Assembly (NCBI RefSeq): GCF_051020955.1
Contig: NW_027477025.1
Coordinates: 1-64,000, forward strand
DNA from: Megalopta genalis
Taxonomy: Eukaryota > Arthropoda > Insecta > Hymenoptera > Halictidae
Length of the DNA: 64,000 nucleotides
Reading direction: 5' to 3'
Shown: one piece after another, positions 1 through 11,140 of the stretch
Layout of the letters: each line of letters begins with the position of its first letter
Position numbering within the stretch: the stretch's first letter is position 1
Position numbers and translations under genes: made by a program
Notes under the pieces: generated by a model
What the model was told of the DNA's origin: nothing
The model's database searches: none
The model's input: the letters and a program-made list of their open reading frames with translations, nothing else

Positions 1-1711
1 AATGCGAAGAAGAAGGTTTAGTTTCAAATCCAAGAGTAACAAATGATTTTGCTTCAAATACTTGCGATATAAATGATTTAGATTCAACTGCATGCGAAAC
101 AAACAAGTTAGATTCAAATCCATGCAAAACACGAGATTTAGATTCAAATCAATGCCGAGTAGAAGTATCAGCTTCAAATCCAAGCGAAACATATGATTTA
201 GCTTCAAATACTTGCGATATAAACGATATTGATTCAAATGCATGCGAAACAAACGAGTTAGCTTCACAGTCATTCGAAACACATGATTTAGCTTCAAATC
301 AATGCGATGTAGAAGGTTTAGATTCAAATCCATGCGAAACAAATGATTTACCTTCAAATACTAGCGATATAAGTGATTTAGCTTCAACTGTATGCGAAAC
401 AATCGAGTTAGATTCAAATCCACACGAAACACATGACAAAGCTTCAAATCAGTGCGAAGTAGAAGGTATAGCTTCAAATCCATGTAAAACAAATGATTTA
501 ACTTCAAATTCTAGCGATATAAATGATTTGGCTTCAACTGGAAGCGAGACAAACGAGTTAACTTCACATTCATGTGAAACACATGATTTGTCTTCAAAGG
601 AATACGAAGTAGAAGGTTTAGCTTCAAATCCATGTAAAACAAATGATTTAACTTCAAATACTAGCGATATAAATGATTAAGCTTCAACTGGAAGCGAAAC
701 AAGCGAGTTAGCTTCTAATCCATGCGAAACGAATGATTTGGCTTCAAATACTTGCGATATAAATGATTTAGATTCAACTGCATGCGAAACAAACAAGTTA
801 GATTCAAATCCATGCGAAAAGCGAGATATAGATTTAAATCAATGCGGAGTAGACGTTTTAGCTACAAATCCATTCGAAACAAATGATTTAGCTTCAAATT
901 CTTGCGATATAAACGATATAGCTTCAAATGCAAACGATACAAACGGGTTAGCTTCACATTCATTCGAAACACATGACTTAGGTTCAAATCAATGCGAAGT
1001 AGAAGGTTTAGCTTCAAATCGATGCGAAACAAATGATTTAGCTTCAAATACTTGCGATATAAATGATTTAGCTTTAACTGGAAGCGAAACAAGCGAGTTA
1101 GCTTCAAATACATGCGAAACAAATGATTTGTCTTCAAAGGAATACGAAGTAGAAGGATTAGCTTCAAATCCATGCGAAACAAATGATTTGACATCAAATA
1201 CTAGCGATATAAATGATATAGCTTCAATTGGAAGCGAATCAAGCGAGTTAGCTTCTAATCCATGCGAAACAAATGATTTACATTCGAACACTAGCGATAT
1301 AAATGATTTAGCTTCAATTGGTAGCGAAACAAGCCAGTTAGCCTCTAATTCATGCGAAAAAAAACATTTAGCTTCAAATACTTGTGATATGAACGATATA
1401 GATTCAAATGCATGCGAAACAAACGAGTTAGCTTCAAATCCACGCGAAACACATGATTTGTCTTGAAAGGAATACGAAGTAGAAGGTTTAGCTTCAAATC
1501 CATGCGAAACAAGTGTTTTAACTTCAAATACTAGCGATATAAATGATATAGCTTCAACTGGAAGCGAAACAAGCAAGTTAGCTTCTAATCCATGCGAAAC
1601 AAATGATGTAGCTTCAAATAATTGCGATATAAACGATATAGCTTCAAATCCATGCGAAACAAACGAGTCAGCTTCACATTCATTCGAAACACATGATTTA
1701 GCTTCAAATCA

Positions 1712-2929
1712 ATGCAAAGGAGAAGGTTTGGTTCAAATCCAAGAGAAACAAATGATTTAGCTTCACATACTTGCGATATAAACGATAGAGCTTCAAATGG
1801 ATGCGAAACAAACGAGTTAGCTTCACAGTCATTTGAAACACATGATGTAGCTTCAAATCAATGCCTAGTGGATGGTTCTGCTTCAAATCCATGCGAAACA
1901 AATGGTTTAGCTACAAATCAATGCGGACTAGCAGTATTATCTTCAAATACACGCGAAACAAACGATTTAGCTTCAAATACTTGCGATATAAGTGATTTAG
2001 CTTCAACTGGATGCGAAACAAGCGAGTTAGCTTCTAAACCATGCGAAACACATGATTTAACTTCTAATCAATGCGGAGTAGAAGGTTTAGCTTCAAATCC
2101 ATGCGAAACAAATGATTTAGCTTCAAATACTTGCGATATAAATGATTTAGCTTCAACTGGAAGCGAAACAAGCGAGTTAGTTTCTAACCCATGCGAAACA
2201 CATGATATAACTTCTAATCAATGCGGAGTAGAAGGTTTAGCTTCAAATCCATGCGAAACAAATGATTTAGCTTCAAATACTTGCGATATAAATGATTTAG
2301 CTTCAACAAGATGCGAAACATTCGAGTTAGATTCAAATCCATGCGAAACACATTACAAAGCTTCAAATCAGTGCGAGGTAGAAGGTTTAGTTTCAAATCC
2401 ATGCGAAACAAACGAGTTGGCTTCACAGTCTTTCGAAACACGTGATTTAGCTTCAAATCAATGCGGAGTAGAACGTTTATCTTCAAATCCATGCGAAACA
2501 TATGATTCAGCTTCAAATACTTGCGATATAAACGATATAGCTTCAAATGCATGCGACACAAAAGAGTTAGCTTCACAGTCATTCGAAACACATGATTTAG
2601 CTTCAAATCAATGCGAAGTAGAAGGTTTAGCTTCAAATCCAAGAGAAACAAATGATTTTGCTTCAAATACTTGCGATATAAACGATATAGCTTCAAATGC
2701 ATGCGAAACAAACGAGTTAGCTTCACAGTCATTCGAAACACATGATTTATCTTCAAATCAATGCGAAGTCGAAGGCTTAGCTTCAAATCAATGCGAAACA
2801 AATGATTTACCTTCAAATACTGGCGATATAATTGATTTAGCTTCAACTGGAAGCGAGACAAACGAGTTAGCTTCACATTCGTGCGAAACACATGAAATAG
2901 CTTCAAGTCAAAGCGAAGTAGAAGGTTGA
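1712..2929 (+). other. Forward open frame (405 codons); probably not a gene
   Basis: The ATG at 1712 belongs to the ATGCAAAGG core in another frame, and a 1-nt loss near 1729 (TTTGGTTCAAATCC) joins it to the decapeptide frame. The run of about forty decapeptides is interrupted at 2927 by GGTTGAGC (TGA). Its pentamers include forms reading NQCGVEGL and HSFETHDL or QSFETHDL. There is no recognisable domain. Confidence 0.27.
2090..2239 (+). repeat. Reference 150-bp higher-order unit (pentamer a-b-c-d-e)
   Basis: This is a clean example of the main higher-order repeat. The five monomers lie at 2090-2119 (a), 2120-2149 (b), 2150-2179 (c), 2180-2209 (d) and 2210-2239 (e), and a new a monomer starts at 2240. 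Monomer a carries CATGCGAAAC in its centre. In b the centre reads CTTGCGATAT, in c it is GAAGCGAAAC ending AGCGAGTTA, d keeps the a-type core but has ACACATGA in its third part, and e has TGCGAAGTAGAAGG or TGCGGAGTAGAAGG. Equivalent monomers 150 bp apart resemble each other more than adjacent monomers do, which is the definition of a higher-order repeat. Confidence 0.93.
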
Positions 2930-4039
2930 GCTTCAAATCCAAGCGAAACAAATGATTTTGCTTCAAATACTTGGGATATAAATGATTTAGATTCAACTGC
3001 ATGCGAAACAAACAAGTTAGATTCAAATCCATGCAGAAACACTAGATTTAGATTCAAATCAATGCCGAGTAGAAGTTTTAGCTTCAAATCCATGCGAATC
3101 AAATGATTAAGCTTCAAATACTTGCGATATAAACGATATAGCTTCAAATGCATGCGATACAAACGAGTTAGCTTCACATTCATTCGAAACACATGACTTA
3201 GGTTCAAAGCAATGCGAAGTAGAATGTTTATCTTCTTATCGATGCGAAACAAATGATTTAGCTACAAATACTTGCGATATAAATGGTTTAGCTTCAACTG
3301 GAAGCGAGACAAACGAGTTAGCTTCACATTCATGCGAAACAAATGATTTAGCTTCAAATACTTGTGACATAAACGATATAGATTCAAATGCATGCGAAAC
3401 AAACGAGTTAGCTTCACGTTCATTCGAAGCACATGATTTAGCTTCAAATCAATGCGAAGTAGAAGGTTTAGCTTCGAATCCAAGCGAAACAAATGATTTA
3501 GCTTCAAGTACTTGCGATATAAACGATATAGCTTCAAATGCATGCGAAACAAACGAGTTAGCTCACATTCATTCGAAACACATGATTTAGCTTCAAATCT
3601 ATTCGAAGTAGAAGATTAACTTCAAATCCATGCGAAACAAATGATTTCGCTTCAAATACTTGCGATATAAATGATTTAGCTTCACCTGCATGCGAAAGAA
3701 TCGAGTTAAATTCAAATCCATGCGAAACACATGACAAAGCTTCAAATCAGTGCGAGGTAGAAGGTTTAGCTTCAAATCCATGCGAAACAAACGAGTTAGC
3801 TTCACAGTCATTCGAAACACGTGATTTAGCTTCAAATCAATGCGGAGTAGAAGGTTCACCTTCAAATCCATGCGAAACAAATGATTTAGCTTGAAATACT
3901 TGCGACATAAATGATTTAGCTTCAACTGGAAGCGAAACAAAAGAGTTAGCTTCATATTCATGCGAAACACATGATTTAGGTTCAAATCAATGCGAGGTTA
4001 AAGCTTTGGTTTCAAATCCATGCGAAACAAATGATTTAG

Positions 4040-5490
4040 CTTCAAATACTTGCGATATAAATGATTTAGCTTCAACTGGAAGCGAGACAAAAGAGTTAGC
4101 TTCATATTCATGCGAAACACATGATTTAGGTTCAAATCAATGCGAGGTTAAAGCTTTGGTTTCAAATCTATGCGAAACAAATGATTTAGCTTCAAATACT
4201 TGCGATATAAATGATTTAGATTCAAATGCAAGCGAAACAAACGAGTTAGCTTCACATGCATTCGAAACACATGATTTAGCTTCAAATCAATGCGAAGTAG
4301 AAGATTGAGCTTCAAATCCAAGCGAAACAAATGATTTTGCTAACAAATACTTGCGATATAAACGATATTGCTTCAAATGCATGCGATACAAACGAGTTAT
4401 CTTCACATTCATTCGAAACACATGACTTAGCTTCAAATCAATGCGAAGTAGAAGGTTTAGCTTCAAATCCATGCGAAACAAATGATTTAGCTTCAAATAC
4501 CAGCGTTATAAACGATTTAGCTTCAACTGGAAGCGAAACAAGCGAGTTAGCTTGTAATCCATGCGAAACAAATGATTTATCTTCAAGTATTTACGATATA
4601 AACGATATAGCTTCAAATGCGTGCGAAACAAACGAGTTAGGTTCACAGTCATTCGAAACACATGATTTAGCTTCAAATCAATGCGAAGTAGAAGGTTTAG
4701 CTTCAAATCCATGCGAAACAAACGATTTAGCTTCAAATACTTGCGATATAAATGATTTAGCTTCAATTGGAAGCGATACAAGCTAGTTAGCTTCTAATCC
4801 ATGCGAAAAAAAAGATTTAGCTTCAAATACTTGCGATATAAACGATATAGCTTCAAATGCATGCGAAACAAACGAGTTAGCTTCACAGTCATCCGAAACA
4901 CATGATTTATCTTCAAATCCATGCGAAGTAGAAGGTTTAGCTTCAAATCCATGCGAAACAAATGATTTACCTTCAAGTACTAGCGATATAAATGATTTAG
5001 CTTCATCTGGAAGCGAAACGAGCGAGTTAGCTTCTAATCCATGCGAAAAAAAAGATTTAGATCAAATACTTGCGACATAAATGATTTAGATTCAACTGGA
5101 AGTGGAACAAGCGAGTTAGCTTCAAATCCATGCGAAACACATGATTTATCTTCAAAGCAACGCGAAGTAGAAGGTTAGCACCAAATCCATTCGAAACAAA
5201 TGATTTAGCTTCAAATACTTGCGATATAAATGATTTAGCATCAACTGCATGCGAAACAATCGAGTTAGATTCAAATCCATGCGAAACACATGATTTATCT
5301 TCAAATCAATACGAAGTAGAAGATTTAGCTTCAAATGCATACGAAATAAATGATTTAGCATCAAATACTTGCGTTATAAATGATTTAGCTTCAACTGCAT
5401 GCGAAACATTCGAGTTAGATTCAAATCCATGCGAAACACATGATTTATCTACAAAGCAACGCGAAGTAGAAGGTTTAGCTTCAAATACTT
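4040..5490 (+). repeat. 1.45-kb block, copy 1 (copy 2 at 16748-18198)
   Basis: This block matches 16748-18198 at a constant offset of 12,708 bp, including private marks: GAGGTTAAAGCTTTGG (4144 and 16852), the 1-nt insertion in GCTAACAAATAC (4340 and 17048) and the shortened GATTTAGATCAAATA (5060 and 17768). The 5' part (about 4012-4672) occurs a third time at 18968-19628, offset 14,956. Sharing of rare indels shows true duplication rather than general satellite similarity. Confidence 0.85.
4460..4549 (+). repeat. Reference 90-bp short unit (trimer a-b-c)
   Basis: Here the order is a (4460-4489), b (4490-4519), c (4520-4549), and then a new a monomer starts at 4550 without any d or e. The following unit, 4550-4699, is a full pentamer. 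The same short unit recurs in many places, for example three in a row around 1170-1350, and it explains why related segments are often 240 bp (90+150) or 390 bp (90+150+150) apart. The c monomer of trimers is usually the ASTGSETSEL variant. The trimer could be a d-e deletion from a pentamer that then spread. Confidence 0.88.
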
Positions 5491-6329
5491 GCGATATAAA
5501 TGATTTAGCTTCAATTGGAAGCGATACAAGCTAGTTAGCTTCTAATCCATGCGAAAAAAAAGATTTAGCTTCAAATACTTGCGATATAAACGATATAGCT
5601 TCAAATGCATGCCAAACAAACGAGTTAGCTTCACATTCATTCGAAACACATGATTTAGCTTCAAATCAATGCGAAGAAGAAGGTTTAGCTTCAAATCCAT
5701 GCGAAACAAATGATTTAGCTTCAAATACTTGCGATATAAATGATTTAGATTCAACTCCATGCGAAACAAACGAGTTAGCTTCAAATCGACGCGAAACACA
5801 TGATTTATCTTCCATGCATTGCGAAGTAGAAGGTTTAGCTTCAAATCCAAGAGAAACAAATGATTTTGCTTCAAATACTTGCGATATAAATGATTTACAT
5901 TCAACTGGAAGCAAAACAAGCGAGTTAGCTTCAAATCCATTCAAAACACGAGATTTAGATTCAAAGGAATACGAAGTAGAAGGTTTAGCTTCAAATCCAT
6001 GCGAAACAAATGATTTACCTTCAAATACTTGCGATATAAACGATATAGCTACAAATGCATGCGAAAAAAACGAGTTAGCTTCACAGTCATTCGAAACACA
6101 TGATTTAGCTTCAAATCAATGCGAAGTAGAAGGTTTAGCTTCAAATCCATGCGAAACAAACGATTTAGCTTCAAATACTTACGATATAAATGATTTAGCT
6201 TCAATTGGAAGCGATACAAGCTAGTTAGCTTCTAATCCATGCGAAAAAAAAGATTTAGCTTCAAATACTTGCGATATAAACGATATAGCTTCAAATGCAT
6301 GCGAAACAAACGAGTTAGCTTCACAGTCA

Positions 6330-7080
6330 TCCGAAACACATGATTTATCGTCAAATCCATGCGAAGTAGAAGGTTTAGCTTCAAATCTTTGCGAAACAAA
6401 TGATTTACCTTCAAGTACTAGCGATATAAATGATTTAGCTTCATCTGGAAGCGAAACGAGCGAGTTAGCTACTAATCCATGCGAAAAAAAAGATTTAGAT
6501 CAAATACTTGCGACATAAATGATTTAGATTCAACTGGAAGTGGAACAAGCGAGTTAGCTTCAAATCCATGCGAAACACATGATTTATCTTCAAAGCAACG
6601 CGAAGTAGAAGGTTAGCTCCAAATCCATTCGAAACAAATGATTTAGCTTCAAATACTTGCGATATAAATGATTTAGCATCAACTGCATGCGAAACAATCG
6701 AGTTAGATTCAAATCCATGCGAAACACATGATTTATCTTCAAATCAATACGAAGTAGAAGGTTTAGCTTCAAATCCATGCGAAAAAATGATTTAGCTTCA
6801 AATACTTGCGATATAAATGATTTAGCTTCAATTGGAAGCGATACAAGCTAGTTAGCTTCTAATCCATGCGAAAAAAAAGATTTAGCTTCAAATACTTGCG
6901 ATATAAACGATATAGCTTCAAATGCATGCCAAACAAACGAGTTAGCTTCACATTCATTCGAAACACATGATTTAGCTTCAAATCAATGCGAAGAAGAAGG
7001 TTTAGCTTCAAATCCATTCGAAACAAATGATTTAGCTTCAAATACTTGCGATATAAATGATTTAGCTTCAACTGGAAGCG
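6330..7080 (+). repeat. 0.75-kb block, copy 1 (copy 2 at 19608-20358)
   Basis: The match is at offset 13,278 and includes the rare CAAATCTTTGCG (6383 and 19661), the short GGTTAGCTCC and the GCGAAAAAATGA deletion. Part of the block (6614-7070) is also repeated close by at about 8053-8509, offset 1,439. There the join reads GGTTTAGCTCC with the T retained, so the two can be told apart. Confidence 0.78.
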
Positions 7081-8217
7081 AGTCAAAAGAGTTAGCTTCA
7101 CATTCATGCGAAACACATGATTTAGCTTCAAATCAATGCGAGATAAAAGCTTTGGCTTCAAATCCAAGCGAAACAAATGATTTAGCTTCAAGTACTTGCG
7201 GTATAAATGATTTAGCTTCAACTGGAAGCGAGACCAACGAGATAGCTTCAAATCCATGCGAAACACAAGATTTGTCTTCAAAGCAATGCGAAGTAGAAGG
7301 TTTAGCTTCATATCCATGCGAAACAAATGATTTAGCTTCAAATTCTTGCGATATAAATGATTTAGATTCAACTGCATGCGAAACAAACGCGTTAGCTTCA
7401 AATCCACGCGAAACACGTGATTTATCTTCCATGCATTGCGAAGCACAAGGTTTAGCATCAAATCCATGCGAAACAAATGATTTAGCTTCAGATACTTGCG
7501 ATATAAATGATTTAGCCTCAACTGGAAGCGAGACAAACGAGTTAGCTTCACTTTCACGCGAAACAAATGATTTAGCTTCAAACCAATGCGAAGTAGAAGG
7601 TTTAGCTTCAAATCCATGCGAAACATATGATTTAGATTCAAATACTTGCGACGTAAACGATATAGCTTCAAATGCATGCGAAACACACGAGTTAGCTTCA
7701 CATTCATTCGAAACACATGATTTAGCTTCAAATCAAATCGAAAAAGAAGGTTTAGCTGCAGATCCAAGAGAAACAAATGATTTTGCTTCAAATACTTGCG
7801 ATATAAATGATTTAGATTCAACTGCATGCGAAACAAACAAGTTAGATTCAATTCCATGCAAGACACGAGATTTAGATTCAAATCACTGCCGAGTAGAAGT
7901 TTTAGCTTCAAATCCATGCGAAACAAATGATTTAGCTTCAAATACTTGCGATATAAACGATATTGATTCAAATGCATGCCAAACAAACGAGTTAGCTTCA
8001 CATTCATTCGAAACACATGATTTAGCTTCAAATCAATGCGAAGAAGAAGGTTTAGCTCCAAATCCATTCGAAACAAATGATTTAGCTTCAAATACTTGCG
8101 ATATAAATGATTTAGCATCAACTGCATGCGAAACAATCGAGTTAGATTCAAATCCATGCGAAACACATGATTTATCTTCAAATCAATACGAAGTAGAAGG
8201 TTTAGCTTCAAATCCAT
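6859..8217 (-). other. Antisense open frame (452 codons); probably not a gene
   Basis: This has the same basic leucine-rich antisense reading as at 15071-16519, running opposite the forward open frame at 7152-8234. It holds about 45 decapeptides with alternating RMDLKLN, RIDLKLN and RKYLKLN endings. There is no hydrophobic segment of membrane length without charges and no known domain. It is listed only because of its length. Confidence 0.18.
7010..7978 (+). repeat. Tandem block, copy 1 (copy 2 at 8688-9806)
   Basis: The match runs at offset 1,678, then at 1,828 after the second copy gains exactly 150 bp (one pentamer, lying before 9059). Private marks are GAGTCAAAAG (7080 and 8758), GAGACCAACGAG (7230 and 9058) and AATCAAATCGAAAAAGAAGG in the later part. 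The copies end where 7978 continues into a CATTCATTCG monomer and 9806 into a CAGTCATTCG monomer. Confidence 0.82.
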
Positions 8218-8574
8218 GCGAAAAAATGATTTAGCTTCAAATACTTGCGATATAAATGATTTAGCTTCAATTGGAAGCGATACAAGCTAGTTAGCTTCTA
8301 ATCCATGCGAAAAAAAAGATTTAGCTTCAAATACTTGCGATATAAACGATATAGCTTCAAATGCATGCCAAACAAACGAGTTAGCTTCACATTCATTCGA
8401 AACACATGATTTAGCTTCAAATCAATGCGAAGAAGAAGGTTTAGCTTCAAATCCATTCGAAACAAATGATTTAGCTTCAAATACTTGCGATATAAATGAT
8501 ATAGCTACAACTGGAAGCGAAACAAGCGAGTTAGATTCTAATCCATGCGAAACAAATGATTTAGCTACAAATAC

Positions 8575-10347
8575 TTGCGGTATAAACGATATAGCTTCAA
8601 ATGCATGCGAAACAAACTAGTTAGATTCACATTCATTCGAAACACATTATTTAGCTTCAAATCAATGCGATGTAGAAGGTTTACTTCAAATCCATGCGAA
8701 ACAAATGATTTAGCTTCAAATACTAGCGATATAAATGATTTAGCTTCAACTGGAAGCGAGTCAAAAGCGTTAGCTTCACATTCATGCGAAACACATGATT
8801 TAGCTTCAAATCAATGCGAGATAAAAGCTTTGGCTTCAAATCCAAGCGAAACAAATGATTTAGCTTCAAGTACTTGCGGTATAAATGATTTAGCTTCAAC
8901 TGGGAGCGAAACAAGCGAGTTAGTTTCTAACCCATGCGAAACACATGATATAACTTCTAATCAATGCGGAGTAGATGGTTTAGCTTCAAATCCATGCGAA
9001 ACAATTGATTTAGCTTCAAATACTGCCGGTATAAATGATTTAGCTTCAACTGGAAGCGAGACCAACGAGATAGCTTCAAATCCATGCGAAACACAAGATT
9101 TGTCTTCAAAGCAATGCGAAGTAGAAGGTTTAGCTTCATATCCATGCGAAACAAATGATTTAGCTTCAAATTCTTGCGATATAAATGATTTAGATTCAAC
9201 TGCATGCGAAACAAACGCGTTAGCTTCAAATCCACGCGAAACACGTGATTTATCTTCCATGCATTGCGAAGCACAAGGTTTAGCATCAAATCCATGCGAA
9301 ACAAATGATTTAGCTTCAGATACTTGCGATATAAATGATTTAGCCTCAACTGGAAGCGAGACAAACGAGTTAGCTTCACTTTCACGCGAAACAAATGATT
9401 TAGCTTCAAACCAATGCGAAGTAGAAGATTTAGCTTCAAATCCATGCGAAACATATGATTTAGATTCAAATACTTGCGACGTAAACGATATAGCTTCAAA
9501 TGCATGCGAAACACACGAGTTAGCTTCACATTCATTCGAAACACATGATTTAGCTTCAAATCAAATCGAAAAAGAAGGTTTAGCTGCAGATCCAAGAGAA
9601 ACAAATGATTTTGCTTCAAATACTTGCGATATAAATGATTTAGATTCAACTGCATGCGAAACAAACAAGTTAGATTCAATTCCATGCAAGACACGAGATT
9701 TAGATTCAAATCACTGCCGAGTAGAAGTTTTAGCTTCAAATCCGTGCGAAACAAATGATTTAGCTTCAAATACTTGCGATATAAACGATATTGATTCAAA
9801 TGCATGCGAAACAAACGAGTTAGCTTCACAGTCATTCGAAACACATGATTTAGCTTCAAATCAATGCGACGTAGAAGGTTTAGCTTCAAATCCATGCGAA
9901 ACAAATGATTTAGCTTCAAATACTTGCGATATAAATGATTTAGATTCAACTCCATGCGAAACAAACGAGTTAGCTTCAAATCGACGCGAAACACATGATT
10001 TATCTTCCATGCATTGCGAAGTAGAAGGTTTAGCTTCAAATCCAAGAGAAACAAATGATTTTGCTTCAAATACTTGCGATATAAATGATTTACATTCAAC
10101 TGGAAGCGAAACAAGCGAGTTAGCTTCAAATCCATTCAAAACACGAGATTTAGATTCAAAGGAATACGAAGTAGAAGGTTTAGCTTCAAATCCATGCGAA
10201 ACAAATGATTTAGCTTCAAATACTTGCGATATAAACGATATAGCTACAAATGCATGCGAAAAAAACGAGTTAGCTTCACAGTCATTCGAAACACATGTTT
10301 TATCTTCAAATCAATGCGAAGTAGAAGGTTTAGCTTCAAATCCATGA
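8575..10347 (+). other. Forward open frame (590 codons); probably not a gene
   Basis: The first 36 or so codons read a different frame of the monomers (pieces like FKSMR and RNK) until a 1-nt loss near 8683 brings the reading into the decapeptide frame. Such a start is an accident of a frameshift, not a designed N-terminus. The body is a run of pentamers related to 7010-7978 and 15496-16768, and it ends at the same TGA change as the frame at 14959-16731. It has the same length as that frame only because both span related blocks between a shared frameshift type and a shared stop. Confidence 0.3.
8688..9806 (+). repeat. Tandem block, copy 2 of 7010-7978, with one extra pentamer
   Basis: This is the longer partner of 7010-7978. 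Its right part overlaps another duplication: 9112-10384 matches 15496-16768 at a constant offset of 6,384, including the stop-bearing CCATGAGAAAC (10342 and 16726). The segment is therefore shared among three places, and its right half also relates it to the 2,728-bp tandem pair. Confidence 0.8.
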
Positions 10348-11140
10348 GAAACAAATGATTTTGCTTCAAATACTTGCGATATAAAAGATTTAGCTTTAAC
10401 TGGAAGCGAAACAAGCGAGTTAGCTTCAAATCCATCCGAAACACATGATTTGTCTTCAAAGGAATACGAAGTAGAAGGTTTAGCTTCAAATCCATGCGAA
10501 ACAAATGATTTAGCTTCAAATACCAGCGATATAAACGATTTAGCTTCAACTAGAAGCGAATCAAGCGAGTTAGCTTCTCATCCTTGCGAAACAAATGATT
10601 TAGCATCAAATACTTGCGGTATAAACGATATAGCTTCAAATGCATTCGAAACAAACTAGTTAGATTCACATTCATTCGAAACACATGATTTAGCTTCAAA
10701 TCAATGAGAAGTAGAAGGTTTAGCTTCAAATCCATGCGAAACATAGGATTTAGCTTCAAATACCAGCGATATAAACGATTTAGCTTCAACTGGAAGCGAA
10801 ACATGCGAGTGAGCTTGTAATCCATGCGAAACAAATGATTTAGCTTCAAGTACTTGCGATATAAACGATATAGCTTCAAATGCATGCGAAACAAACGAGT
10901 TAGCTCACATTCATTCGAAACACATGATTTAGCTTCAAATCTATTCGAAGTAGAAGATTAACTTCAAATCCATGCGAAACAAATGATTTAGCTTCAAATA
11001 CTTGCGACATAAATGATTTAGCTTCAAGTGGAAGCGAAACAAACAAGTTAGATTCAAATCCATGCAAAACACTAGAATTAGATTCAAATCAATGCCGAGT
11101 AGAAGTTTTAGCTTCAAATCCATGCGAAACAAATGATTCA

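Noticed and set aside
4460..4699. Unit sizes of 3, 5, 8, 13 and 21 monomers look like a Fibonacci series
   Set aside because: They follow from adding trimers and pentamers (3+5, 3+5+5, and so on); other periods such as 31, 61 and 83 monomers do not fit.
4794..4830. A-rich run in GCGAAAAAAAAGATTTAG as a polyadenylation tail or retroposon end
   Set aside because: It is a one- or two-base variant of the a monomer core, sits in register within the array and is copied with its cassette at many places.
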